23,010 nt of DNA from CAYZBM01 sp964476705 (GTDB taxonomy: Bacteria > Pseudomonadota > Alphaproteobacteria > Rickettsiales > UBA6187), in contig CAYZBM010000026.1 of assembly GCA_964476705.1 (NCBI GenBank), positions 1 to 23,010 of the forward strand. The letters run 5' to 3'. The notes under the pieces are model-generated. The model saw nothing but the letters and a program-made list of their open reading frames with translations. It was not told the origin of the DNA and did not search any database. The translations under genes were made by a program, and so were the position numbers. This document shows, in pieces, positions 1-6,992 of this stretch. Each line of letters begins with the position of its first letter. Positions within the stretch are counted from its first letter, which is position 1.

Positions 1-26
1 TACACAATTATACGTTATATGATTAA

Positions 27-509
27 CTATTTGACACAGTTATTTGAACATACCCCAAAACTACTTTCGGTAGGTGATTGCTCTGTAGCTCCAGCTAAGC
101 ATGTAGGGGTAGGGTTATTTGTTGTAGTAGCATTAATTTCTAAACTATCAGTTTCAGCGGTATATATTAGGTCTTCTACTTCTTCTTGTGAGCAGATAGC
201 CTTAGTAATTAATTTTATCTCTGCAATTTTTGTTTCGTGTATTCTTACTTTTAGCGCGTTATTTATCTCTGGAATTTTTTTAGTTGTGTGAATAAAAAAA
301 TCTAAAAAACCTCCGATAGTATTTGTTGCTGCCACTACTCCTTTAGTAACTATATTACGGTTAAAAGCACTCTTACTATTATACCATTGTTCAAATAGAA
401 AATTTCCCAGTCCATAATATTCATTTTTTTCTAGTGGAGAGAAGGAGGTTGTGGAGTGCGGAGTAGCACTGTAGGGATTATATGTTACTGCTGAATTTTC
501 TGCTTGCAT
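27..509 (-). CDS. Unrecognised small protein, paralogue 1 of a tandem pair
   Basis: I do not recognise a family for this 160-residue protein. Residues 1-34 are polar and low in structure. Residues 35-70 form the conserved block shared with the next gene upstream (FLFEQW, then FNRNIVTKG, then VAATNTIGGFLD), 30 of 36 positions identical without gaps. The block could form an amphipathic or weakly hydrophobic helix; there is no clear signal peptide or long membrane segment. The C-terminal half (71-160) is unrelated to that of its neighbour, is rich in Thr/Asn/Glu, and carries four Cys (one near residue 105, one near 137, two near 153-157). The ATG is preceded by AAGGATAAATT, and the same leader precedes the paralogue. 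It is probably cotranscribed with that gene after a 96-bp gap. A conserved N-terminal block with a divergent tail would suit a secreted or effector-like family, but this is inference. Confidence 0.72.
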   Translation of the reverse strand: MQAENSAVTYNPYSATPHSTTSFSPLEKNEYYGLGNFLFEQWYNSKSAFNRNIVTKGVVAATNTIGGFLDFFIHTTKKIPEINNALKVRIHETKIAEIKLITKAICSQEEVEDLIYTAETDSLEINATTTNNPTPTCLAGATEQSPTESSFGVCSNNCVK

Positions 510-523
510 AATTTATCCTTTAT
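510..523 (-). promoter_or_regulatory. Ribosome-binding leader shared with paralogue 2
   Basis: Read on the minus strand, the 5' leader is AAAGGATAAATT directly before ATGC. The paralogue at 1175 has AAGAAGGATAAATT before ATGC. The AAGGA-to-ATG spacing is the same in both, supporting both starts and showing that the duplication included the translation-initiation region. Confidence 0.6.
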
Positions 524-605
524 AAAATATAGTAGATCAGGAAATAATTTACCTATAATCAATAATTATTAAATTATTTATATAACTACTTAAGATAATT
601 GCATA

Positions 606-1175
606 TTATTCCTTATCATACTTAATCCCTGGTCTTTCTACTGAAACCCTAGCTTCATTTAGATGGCATCTGCCAGCCTTTCGGGCTATTTTTGCTGCAT
701 TTTCTATAATTTCAGATGCTTGGGGATCTGGTGGATATTTCATAATAATTTGAAATCCATCTTTTGTATTTGTAGCTGTAACTATAGCCTTTTGATCTGC
801 CAGAAAAATTGCTTGCATAGTATCTCCTCCTGTGCATTCAGGAAGGTTATTTTTATCTTCCTCCGGACATTGCCTCTGTTGATCTAAAGTACGACTATAC
901 TTTGCTTCTTCCGCAAATACTTGAGGAAGTGAAGTAGCTTTATTAATTTTAGCTGCGGCATCAAGAGTTGTATTGATTAAAACATCTAAAAAGCCACCGA
1001 TAGTATTTGTTGCCGCCACTAATCCTTTAGTAACGATATTCCTGTTAAAAAGACTGCTTTTATTACTCCATTGTTCGAATAGAAATTTTCCAAAAGCATT
1101 GACTTCATTATTAGTAGGAGACGCACTTTCATGAGTACTTGTTTCTATAGTCCGTATAACTGAAACTGGATGCAT
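606..1175 (-). CDS. Unrecognised small protein, paralogue 2 of a tandem pair
   Basis: This 189-residue protein of unknown function shares residues 29-64 with the 160-residue protein just downstream (FLFEQW, FNRNIVTKG, VAATNTIGGFLD); outside this block the two diverge. After the block comes a short helical stretch (LDAAAKINKA), then an acidic, Cys-containing middle (two Cys near 103 and 114). The C-terminal region around residues 127-189 is mixed alpha/beta in appearance (AIVTATNTKDGFQIIMKYPP, then a basic helix). The ATNT of this later part echoes the ATNT in the conserved block, which may be chance. The start ATG has a good AAGGA ribosome-binding site with the same spacing and flanking bases as the paralogue. 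It lies 25 bp downstream of the ribonuclease D gene, so it may be read through from that gene. Confidence 0.75.
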   Translation of the reverse strand: MHPVSVIRTIETSTHESASPTNNEVNAFGKFLFEQWSNKSSLFNRNIVTKGLVAATNTIGGFLDVLINTTLDAAAKINKATSLPQVFAEEAKYSRTLDQQRQCPEEDKNNLPECTGGDTMQAIFLADQKAIVTATNTKDGFQIIMKYPPDPQASEIIENAAKIARKAGRCHLNEARVSVERPGIKYDKE

Positions 1176-1200
1176 AATTTATCCTTCTTAATATATTAAA

Positions 1201-1833
1201 CTAACTTTTACTGCCAGTACCACCATGAGAAAAAATATCATGGTCAATCCAGCCGCCTAAATCTAGAGCAATTCTAGTTTTTAGGAAATTGAAACAAGAT
1301 ATAGCTAAATCTTCACGACCTTCACGGGCTAACATTTTATCTAAAGCATCTTTAAGGTCATGTAAATAAAGCACGTCTGATGCTGCATATTGAATTTGTT
1401 CTTTGCTAAGTTTAGCTGAACCCCAATCTGAAGATTGGCATTGTTTAGAGAGTTTTTTATCAAGTAATTCTTCACAAAGATTCTTTAAACTGTGGCTATC
1501 AGTATAGGTTCTAACTAATTTAGAAACTATTTTGGTGCAATATACATTCTCAACATCCACTCCAAGATAACGCTTCATTACTGCCATATCAAAACGGGCG
1601 TAATGGAAAATTTTTAAGATATTTTGGTCAGTTAATAATTTCTTTAAATTAGGCGCATTATAATTGCCTTTATCAAATTGAACTAAATGAGCATGACCAT
1701 CACCGGCGCTTATTTGGACTAAACATAATCTATCGCGATGATTATTAAGACCCATAGCTTCAGTATCAATTGCAACTGAATGTTTAAAAATAACATCACT
1801 GGGTAAATCATTTTGGTGAACTATATTGGTCAT
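1201..1833 (-). CDS. rnd: Ribonuclease D, short form (3'-5' exonuclease)
   Basis: This is a DEDDy-type 3'-5' exoribonuclease of 210 residues that would act on RNA 3' ends (tRNA maturation or structured RNA decay) in the cytoplasm. The four acidic metal ligands and the tyrosine are visible: D23 and E25 in AIDTEAMGL, D82 in HYARFDMAVM, and Y149 and D153 in YAASD. The protein is only the exonuclease domain. E. coli RNase D is about 375 residues and carries two HRDC domains, which are absent here. This short form is common in Alphaproteobacteria. The start is the first Met (MTNIVHQNDLP). It sits 84 bp downstream of queE and 25 bp upstream of the paralogue pair, all on the minus strand. I see nothing pointing to specific regulation. 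Confidence 0.93.
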   Translation of the reverse strand: MTNIVHQNDLPSDVIFKHSVAIDTEAMGLNNHRDRLCLVQISAGDGHAHLVQFDKGNYNAPNLKKLLTDQNILKIFHYARFDMAVMKRYLGVDVENVYCTKIVSKLVRTYTDSHSLKNLCEELLDKKLSKQCQSSDWGSAKLSKEQIQYAASDVLYLHDLKDALDKMLAREGREDLAISCFNFLKTRIALDLGGWIDHDIFSHGGTGSKS

Positions 1834-1917
1834 TTTTTATTTCTTCTTATATTTTAATAATTAAATAATTTTATTAGATGTCTATATATTAATAGAGAAG
1901 GGATTATAACTATCTTT

Positions 1918-2580
1918 TTAAGAAACACCAATTATTTTATGCATTTGTAATGAAAGTCTATAGCCATTTTGGGCAATTAGCTTTAAGCTATATTCAAGAT
2001 TTTCTTTGTTTTTAACTGGATCATACTCATCCATTGGCTGAATATATACAGGAATATTAAATTTGCTTTGGCCAATTTCTTGGACCATTTGGTATTTAGG
2101 ATTGCTGCTACTTATAATAAATTTTAAAGCATTAATTCGTGTAAGTAGATCTTCCCTGATATTACTATAACCAGTTTGGCTAGATTTTGGACTGCAGACA
2201 ATATCGACTTCTTTCGGTAATTCCCGATATAAAGTACCATTAGTTTCAATTTGCACTTTATAACCTAGTTTAATTAACTCCAGACATAATAATTCAATAG
2301 GCTGCCTAAATGGTTCGCCACCAGTTATAACAATTAGTTTAGTATTATTATTGTTTAGCAAAGTTACCTTTTTTAATATGTCACTTAGTAACATGTATTT
2401 AAAGCTTTCAAATTCGGTATCGCAGAATTTACAGGCAAGATTACAGCCTCCAAGTCTTATAAATAGAGCACTGTGACCTGCGTAAGGTCCTTCACCCTGA
2501 ATGGTTAAAAAAATCTCTTGGACTTCTAAATTATTACCGTCACCTTTTAAGATGGGTCTTTTTGGATTATTGCCGAACAT
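1918..2580 (-). CDS. queE: 7-carboxy-7-deazaguanine synthase (radical SAM)
   Basis: QueE converts 6-carboxytetrahydropterin to 7-carboxy-7-deazaguanine in the pathway to preQ0 and tRNA queuosine. The 220-residue protein has the family signature TIQGEGPYAGHSALF followed by the radical SAM cluster motif CNLACKFC (C46, C50, C53; CX3CX2C spacing as in most radical SAM enzymes). ITGGEPFRQ (85-93) is the SAM-binding GGE motif, and the C-terminal RLSLQMHKIIG matches the usual family ending. Length is normal for the family. No other queuosine gene (queC, queD, queF) lies in this window, so the pathway must be completed elsewhere or the enzyme works on an imported intermediate. The start lies only 15 bp from a 106-bp palindromic element, so its promoter or leader probably includes that element; no strong ribosome-binding site is visible. 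Confidence 0.95.
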   Translation of the reverse strand: MFGNNPKRPILKGDGNNLEVQEIFLTIQGEGPYAGHSALFIRLGGCNLACKFCDTEFESFKYMLLSDILKKVTLLNNNNTKLIVITGGEPFRQPIELLCLELIKLGYKVQIETNGTLYRELPKEVDIVCSPKSSQTGYSNIREDLLTRINALKFIISSSNPKYQMVQEIGQSKFNIPVYIQPMDEYDPVKNKENLEYSLKLIAQNGYRLSLQMHKIIGVS

Positions 2581-2595
2581 ATCTATGATACTCGG

Positions 2596-2701
2596 TGAAT
2601 TTTACGAATTTTGTTGTTACGAGAAAAATTTCTGTCCTCACGTACATTTATGTACGCTGCGGGAGAAATATTTCTAGCTCCTAAAACTTCATTAAAATTG
2701 A
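2596..2701. repeat. 106-bp full-length imperfect palindrome upstream of queE
   Basis: The sequence is symmetric about 2648/2649. The centre is CGTACAT-TT-ATGTACG (7-bp perfect arms, 2641-2656). Aligning the left 52 bases with the reverse complement of the right 52 gives about 33 matches without gaps, concentrated in three blocks: the outer end (AATTTTA), a middle block (AGAAA.ATTTCT) and the centre. The core looks like the CCTCACGTA..TACGCTGCGGG palindromes that are widespread between Rickettsiales genes; that similarity is from general knowledge. It could be a small non-coding mobile palindromic element, or act as RNA structure in the queE leader. Confidence 0.7.
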
Positions 2702-2752
2702 CCTTTGTCTCCTCTTAAATTTTATTTGTTTTGAAGATTTTTTATAAAGGGC

Positions 2753-2824
2753 CCCTGAAACAAGTTCAGGGTATAGGAAATCATAGGAAAGATTTATAAA
2801 TAAATCATTTCTTGATTTCCTATA
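2753..2824 (-). repeat. 3'-end palindromic module, copy A (kefB side)
   Basis: Two parts are joined here. First, 2772-2824 is a hairpin with perfect 12-bp arms (TATAGGAAATCA and TGATTTCCTATA) plus a near-complementary inner stretch; it overlaps the stop codon of the exchanger gene. Second, 2753-2771 is the palindrome CCCTGAAACAAGTTCAGGG. Read away from the gene, the order is the AAGAAATGATTT block, then a CTATGAT-like stretch, then TACCCTGAACTTGTTTCAGG. The same order and orientation relative to the upstream gene occurs after the outer-membrane protein gene at 8431-8509. It may end transcription or be a small dispersed repeat. Confidence 0.7.
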
Positions 2825-4532
2825 TTTCATGACTTTGTATTATATCTTTGGTTAGCTCATAATTACTCGCACGAAATTGATTTTTTAATTTGCTAATTTC
2901 GTATGGTGATACTCCTACAGCTTTTAATAATTCTCCAGCAAGTTGTAAACCTGATTCATATTGTTCTGGGACTATTGAAGTAGCGCCAATTCTTTTTAAG
3001 CTTTGTGCTTGGCTTAAATCTTCAGATCTTACCACAATTGGTAAGTGAGGATAAAAACGATTAATACTGCGTACAGCTTTTTTTAGCATTAAATTATCTG
3101 CCAAGGTAATTATTACGGCTTTTGCTTTATCAACATTTAATGATTGTAGACAATCTAATTTATTAGCGTCTCCATGATATACAGGATATAATCTTTTTCG
3201 ACCTTGTTTGGCTTTTTTACTATCGGCCTCTAAAATAATATAATTTATTTTTTGAATTTTTAAAAGATTGGCTACCATCTCGCTAGTTACGTTATAGCCA
3301 ACTATTACGACATGTTGTCTGATATCGTTTATATCATCAAAACTTATATGATCTAAATCTTCAGAGGATTCTAATTCTTGGCTTAAGCTCTTGCCTAAAG
3401 CAGAAAGTAATGGTGTTAAGGCCATACTTAAAGTTACGGTTAATAATAAAATTTCTGCAGTTTGTTTGGATATAAGGTTGTAACCATCTTGAGCTGCTAA
3501 ATTAAATAATACAAAAGCAAATTCACTGCCTTGTGATAGGATCAGTCCGGTATGAATAGCAGATCCTAGAGGAAATTTAAATATCCGTGATAGAGCCATT
3601 ATTATGGTTGCTTTAATTAAAATTAAAGCAATAGTGATTAAAGTTATGATAAATAAATTATTATAAATAATTTCGATATTTAGGCTCATGCCTATGGTCA
3701 TAAAAAACAAACCCATCAGTAAATCTTTAAAGGGTAATATAATTTCTTCAACCATATGTTGATATTCAGTTTCGGCAACTAGTAATCCGGCAATAAAGGC
3801 ACCCATTGCAAGTGATAAGCCCAAATATTCAGTAGAAAGTGAGCTTGCTAAAACTACAAGTAAGGTAACGCCGGTAAATAATTCTTTACTTTGCACCGAG
3901 GCGATAAGCTTAAATAATGGTCTTAAAATTATTCTCCCTAAAATAAAAATAAGGATCATGCATAAAAAAGCCTTACCCATGGCGCTACTTAAAGTGAAAG
4001 TAAGATTAGTATGTTCGGAACTAAGAAGCGGTACTAAAACAAGTAGTGGAACAACAGCAAAATCTTGTAAAATTAAATTAGCAATAGAAAGCCTTCCTAC
4101 TTGAGTATTATAAAGATGCTCATCCGACAATACTCTAAGTACAACTGCAGTTGATGATAGGGCTAAGGCGCCGCCAATTATAATTGAAGCTTCTATAGGT
4201 TGTTTAAAATAATAATAAGTGATACAGCTAATAATAGTGCCGGTGATTAATACTTGAGCGGTACCAAAGCCAAATACATGCCAGCGCATAGACATTAATC
4301 TTTCGATGGTTAATTCCAGGCCGATTGCAAACAATAAAAATACTACACCAAATTCAGCTAATATTTTAAGATCAGCAGAATTAACAAATCCTAAGCCAAA
4401 TTCACCAATTGCAGCTCCGGCAACTAAATAACCAAGTACAGGACTTAAATGCATGCGGCGAAAAAAAACCACAATAAAAATAGCTGCCGATAGCAGGATA
4501 ACTATATTTGGTAAATAATGAATTTGATTCAT
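2820..4532 (-). CDS. kefB: KefB-type monovalent cation/proton antiporter with RCK domain
   Basis: This is an inner-membrane CPA2-family exchanger (K+ or Na+ against H+), about 570 residues. The N-terminal 380 residues are roughly a dozen hydrophobic segments with family landmarks: LSPVLGYLVAGAAIG, FLLFAIGLEL, LALSSTAVVL, LQDFAVVPLL, LAMGAFIAGLLVAE, and ILSQGSEFAFVLF. Residues about 405-510 form a TrkA-N/RCK-like domain. Its nucleotide-binding glycine motif reads GYNVTSEM instead of the usual GxGxxG, so NAD(H) gating may be lost. An in-frame ATG at 4592 would overlap the upstream gene by 44 bp; I prefer the ATG at 4532 because the first membrane segment follows directly (MNQIHYLPNIVILL) and the spacing becomes 16 bp. 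It is likely cotranscribed with the upstream thioredoxin-fold gene. Cation specificity cannot be told from sequence. Confidence 0.88.
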   Translation of the reverse strand: MNQIHYLPNIVILLSAAIFIVVFFRRMHLSPVLGYLVAGAAIGEFGLGFVNSADLKILAEFGVVFLLFAIGLELTIERLMSMRWHVFGFGTAQVLITGTIISCITYYYFKQPIEASIIIGGALALSSTAVVLRVLSDEHLYNTQVGRLSIANLILQDFAVVPLLVLVPLLSSEHTNLTFTLSSAMGKAFLCMILIFILGRIILRPLFKLIASVQSKELFTGVTLLVVLASSLSTEYLGLSLAMGAFIAGLLVAETEYQHMVEEIILPFKDLLMGLFFMTIGMSLNIEIIYNNLFIITLITIALILIKATIIMALSRIFKFPLGSAIHTGLILSQGSEFAFVLFNLAAQDGYNLISKQTAEILLLTVTLSMALTPLLSALGKSLSQELESSEDLDHISFDDINDIRQHVVIVGYNVTSEMVANLLKIQKINYIILEADSKKAKQGRKRLYPVYHGDANKLDCLQSLNVDKAKAVIITLADNLMLKKAVRSINRFYPHLPIVVRSEDLSQAQSLKRIGATSIVPEQYESGLQLAGELLKAVGVSPYEISKLKNQFRASNYELTKDIIQSHEI

Positions 4533-4548
4533 AGTAATTACTAAATCT

Positions 4549-5115
4549 CTAGATAATATGTTCAGGTTGTTTCCACTTAATTGAGCAACCAATAGACGGT
4601 TTTATTTCGTTGGTTACTATACCAGTTTTAGCTACTTGCACCATAGCATTAAATAATTCACGTTCATTATTCAGATTATTTTTCATTTGGGAATCGTCTA
4701 AACGGCCACGATATTGTTCTTCAAGCTTACCGTTAAAGCCAAAAAAATCTGGAGTACATACTGCATCATAGGCTCTGGCTACTTCTTGTGTTTCGTCAAA
4801 TAAATATGGAAAAGGAAAGTTATATTTCGCGGCTATTTTTTGCATATTAGTAAAGGAGTCTTCCTCATATTGGGTTGTATCATTAGACATAATGGCAACC
4901 GAGCCTATTTTGTAATTTTTTAACTCTGACATATCGCTGATTATTTTTTCTATAATAGCTTTAACATAAGGGCAATGATTGCAAATAAACATTACAACTA
5001 AACCATTTTCTAGGGCTAAATCTTTAAGGCTATAAAATTTGCCATCGATATTTTTTAATTTAAAATCTGGCGCTATGCGCTGTTTAGTAGTTTTAGGAGT
5101 GACTAATGCAACCAT
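4549..5115 (-). CDS. Thioredoxin-fold (AhpC/TSA-like) protein with CNHC motif
   Basis: This 188-residue protein matches the family of thioredoxin-like proteins annotated as redoxin/AhpC-TSA. It has APDFKLKNIDGKFYSLKDL at the start of the fold, a CXXC motif C45-N-H-C48-P at the end of the first core strand (MFICNHCPYVKA), the middle CX(T)PDFFGF carrying the expected cis-proline, and the typical C-terminal IGCSIKWK. There is no signal peptide, so a cytoplasmic thiol-disulfide or peroxide-related role is likely; the substrate is unknown. It reads towards the exchanger gene 16 bp downstream. Glutathione- and redox-linked control of Kef-type exchangers is known elsewhere, but a functional link here is only suggested by adjacency. 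Its start faces the Trm112-like gene across a 96-bp divergent promoter region. Confidence 0.9.
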   Translation of the reverse strand: MVALVTPKTTKQRIAPDFKLKNIDGKFYSLKDLALENGLVVMFICNHCPYVKAIIEKIISDMSELKNYKIGSVAIMSNDTTQYEEDSFTNMQKIAAKYNFPFPYLFDETQEVARAYDAVCTPDFFGFNGKLEEQYRGRLDDSQMKNNLNNERELFNAMVQVAKTGIVTNEIKPSIGCSIKWKQPEHII

Positions 5116-5211
5116 AGATTTAGCTCGAAATTAATAAATTTTACCTTGTTTATAATAAACTCAAAGTTTATGTTAAAAAATCTATCTTAGCAATTTAATT
5201 TATGTTCTTTT

Positions 5212-5394
5212 ATGTCTAATCTTCAGAAAATAGCCCCAGAATTACTTGAAATTTTAGTTTGTCCACTAACTAAAACTAAGCTTGTTTATGATGCAGAAAA
5301 TAATGAGTTAATTAGTACTAAGGCTGGCCTTGCTTTTCCCATAAAAGATGGGATTCCGATTATGCTTGTAGATAGTGCTAGAAAAATATCTTAA
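5212..5394 (+). CDS. Trm112/UPF0434 family small protein
   Basis: The 60-residue protein has the family pattern LLEILVCPLTKTKLVYD, then a strand-turn-strand ending in the conserved AFPIKDGIPIMLVDSAR. In eukaryotes, archaea and some bacteria Trm112 proteins bind and stabilise methyltransferases acting on tRNA, rRNA or translation factors; no partner methyltransferase is encoded nearby. Only one Cys (C17) is present, so the zinc site of eukaryotic Trm112 is not retained, as is common in the short bacterial form. It is divergent from the thioredoxin-fold gene. The start ATG has no strong ribosome-binding site. Confidence 0.9.
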   Translation: MSNLQKIAPELLEILVCPLTKTKLVYDAENNELISTKAGLAFPIKDGIPIMLVDSARKIS

Positions 5395-5470
5395 TAAATT
5401 AATAAAAACATTTGATTTTATTGGCTAAATATGGTTTGATACCCCTTAATATTTTAAGGATGTGGTTACT

Positions 5471-6496
5471 ATGTTATCAAAAATTCGCCAAGTTTTATCG
5501 GTTTTTCCTACTCGGAGTTTAAGATTTATTGGTCAGTATAACATTAATTTAAGAGAATATAAAGTCCAAGAATTTTCTGCTGTAGCTACTCATTTTGTAG
5601 AAAAAAGAAAAGTTCTTTTTACTGAAAAATATATAAAATCTGCTATAATACGTAGAGTTCCCCCTTTTCCTGATATGGTTAGCAATCTTTCGCTTAAGGA
5701 GCTCGCTACACTTATGGGGGATGAGAAGATTAATAATTTGAGAAAAGAAGTTGCAAAAGCGATTGGGGAGAATTCCATAATTATTTTTGAAGGTGGAGAA
5801 AGTTTATTACCAGGAAATATAGAAGTTCCTGATTTTATCGATAGAGATAATCTATTGCCGACATTACCTTTTCAGCTATATATGCTTTCTTTCTTTAAAA
5901 TTGCAGGGTTACCTTTATGGTCAGGTGATGTATCTAAAGAAGAAGTAGTTACTCATATTAGAGCTAGCAATAATAGGCCAGCAGATAACTTAGTTGAGAA
6001 ATATCACACGGATTATGGGGAAGCAGAATGTCCACCAAAGCTTACGGCTTTATGTGTTATAAATAATGATAGTAAAATAGGAACTCAGTTTATTTCTAAA
6101 GCAGCTTTATTAGAAAAATTTACGGATAAAGAAATTGAATATTTGTCTAGAAAAGATTGTTTCTATTATACAAATAGGGATGGTTTTACTTATCGTCCTG
6201 CTATATTAACCAGGCAAGATAATGGTGATGTAGCTATACAATATAATTCTTTATTTAGGGCTTTTTATAAGGAAGGTGATGGATTGTTGCTTAAAATGCA
6301 AAATGTTCTTACAGAATTAAGAAATAATAGTGATATGATTAAGACTATTACTCTGCCTGCAGGTAGTAGTTTTATAGCTTCTAATACTAATTTGTTACAT
6401 TGTAGGCAGCAAAGAACTGATCCTTCACCCCAACCAAGTAGATGGTTAATGAGGGTAAGCTTTGATAAATTTAATGAAGAACAAAGAGTTTGTTGA
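5471..6496 (+). CDS. Fe(II)/2-oxoglutarate dioxygenase-like protein (TauD or clavaminate synthase-like)
   Basis: A 341-residue protein. Residue numbers are from the ATG at 5471. The double-stranded beta-helix iron site is suggested by H179-x-D181 in YHTDYGE and a distal H310 in NTNLLHCRQQ, followed by RWLMR (324-328), whose second Arg would bind 2-oxoglutarate. This arrangement (HxD, about 130 residues, then His and Arg near the C terminus) suits the TauD/TfdA and clavaminate synthase/asparagine oxygenase groups. The substrate is unknown. I chose the ATG at 5471 because AAGGA ends 10 bases upstream; a GTG at 5462 would be too close to it. The 3' end overlaps the next gene by 23 bp, suggesting translational coupling. 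It could be catalytically inactive; the fold assignment is firmer than the activity. Confidence 0.72.
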   Translation: MLSKIRQVLSVFPTRSLRFIGQYNINLREYKVQEFSAVATHFVEKRKVLFTEKYIKSAIIRRVPPFPDMVSNLSLKELATLMGDEKINNLRKEVAKAIGENSIIIFEGGESLLPGNIEVPDFIDRDNLLPTLPFQLYMLSFFKIAGLPLWSGDVSKEEVVTHIRASNNRPADNLVEKYHTDYGEAECPPKLTALCVINNDSKIGTQFISKAALLEKFTDKEIEYLSRKDCFYYTNRDGFTYRPAILTRQDNGDVAIQYNSLFRAFYKEGDGLLLKMQNVLTELRNNSDMIKTITLPAGSSFIASNTNLLHCRQQRTDPSPQPSRWLMRVSFDKFNEEQRVC

Positions 6497-6854
6497 TAAG
6501 TTGTTCTTTGTATTGTATGACTTTGAGCTTGAAAAATTTAAATCTATTAATTCTGGATTTTTTAAATTGCGCAGTAGATTAAGCATATTATTGGCATTTT
6601 TGGTTTTATATGTACAAGGCTTTATGTTTGTACATTTGGCAAGCCATGGTTTTTTGCCGCATTTGCATGATAATAAACAATGTGAAATTGGATTATTTTC
6701 TGATCATTTTAATTTAAATAAAACTCCAGATTTAAGTTTAAATATTTTACCTACAACTTATATAGTTGAAAATATTATAATTGCTGATTTAGCTGTCTCA
6801 AAAGCTAAATATCTAATTTCCTCTCCGCGTTCCCCTCCTTTATTTACAGTTTAA
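6474..6854 (+). CDS. Small His/Cys membrane protein, DUF2946-like
   Basis: This 126-residue protein starts at an ATG inside the dioxygenase gene. A hydrophobic segment at about 36-56 (RLSILLAFLVLYVQGFMFV) is followed at once by metal-ligand-like residues H54, H58, H63, H65 and C70 (HLASHGFLPHLHDNKQC), then a polar tail ending SSPRSPP. Small proteins with one membrane segment, a His/Cys stretch and an RxPP-like end are typical of the DUF2946 group, often found beside genes for metal-related outer-membrane proteins; the resemblance is by pattern only. The outer-membrane protein and ZnuA/ZnuB genes follow, which fits a role in metal handling. The ribosome-binding site is weak, in line with coupling to the upstream stop codon. 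It may be a real family member or a divergent lineage-specific protein. Confidence 0.6.
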   Translation: MKNKEFVDKLFFVLYDFELEKFKSINSGFFKLRSRLSILLAFLVLYVQGFMFVHLASHGFLPHLHDNKQCEIGLFSDHFNLNKTPDLSLNILPTTYIVENIIIADLAVSKAKYLISSPRSPPLFTV

Positions 6855-6992
6855 TTGAATAAAAAATTTATTTTTAAGATAAGCAGCTTTATAGGCTTCA
6901 AGTTTTTTCTTGGGCTGTTTTTTGGGCTTGGATTATTTTAATTATAAAAATTAAGAGAAAATAAATTGTAAAATGAATATAAGGAATAAATT

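Noticed and set aside
19..291. Plus-strand frame of 90 codons over the left-end gene
   Set aside because: It is antisense to the paralogue gene, which has a ribosome-binding site and a conserved block; the plus frame has neither and reads as random hydrophobic sequence.
2753..2771. The palindrome CCCTGAAACAAGTTCAGGG as a transcription factor operator
   Set aside because: It recurs downstream of the porin gene, at a gene 3' end, together with a shared hairpin; a repeat or terminator module explains both copies better.
4533..4592. N-terminal extension of the Kef-type exchanger
   Set aside because: It overlaps the upstream gene by 44 bp and adds a polar stretch before the first membrane segment, unlike the family.
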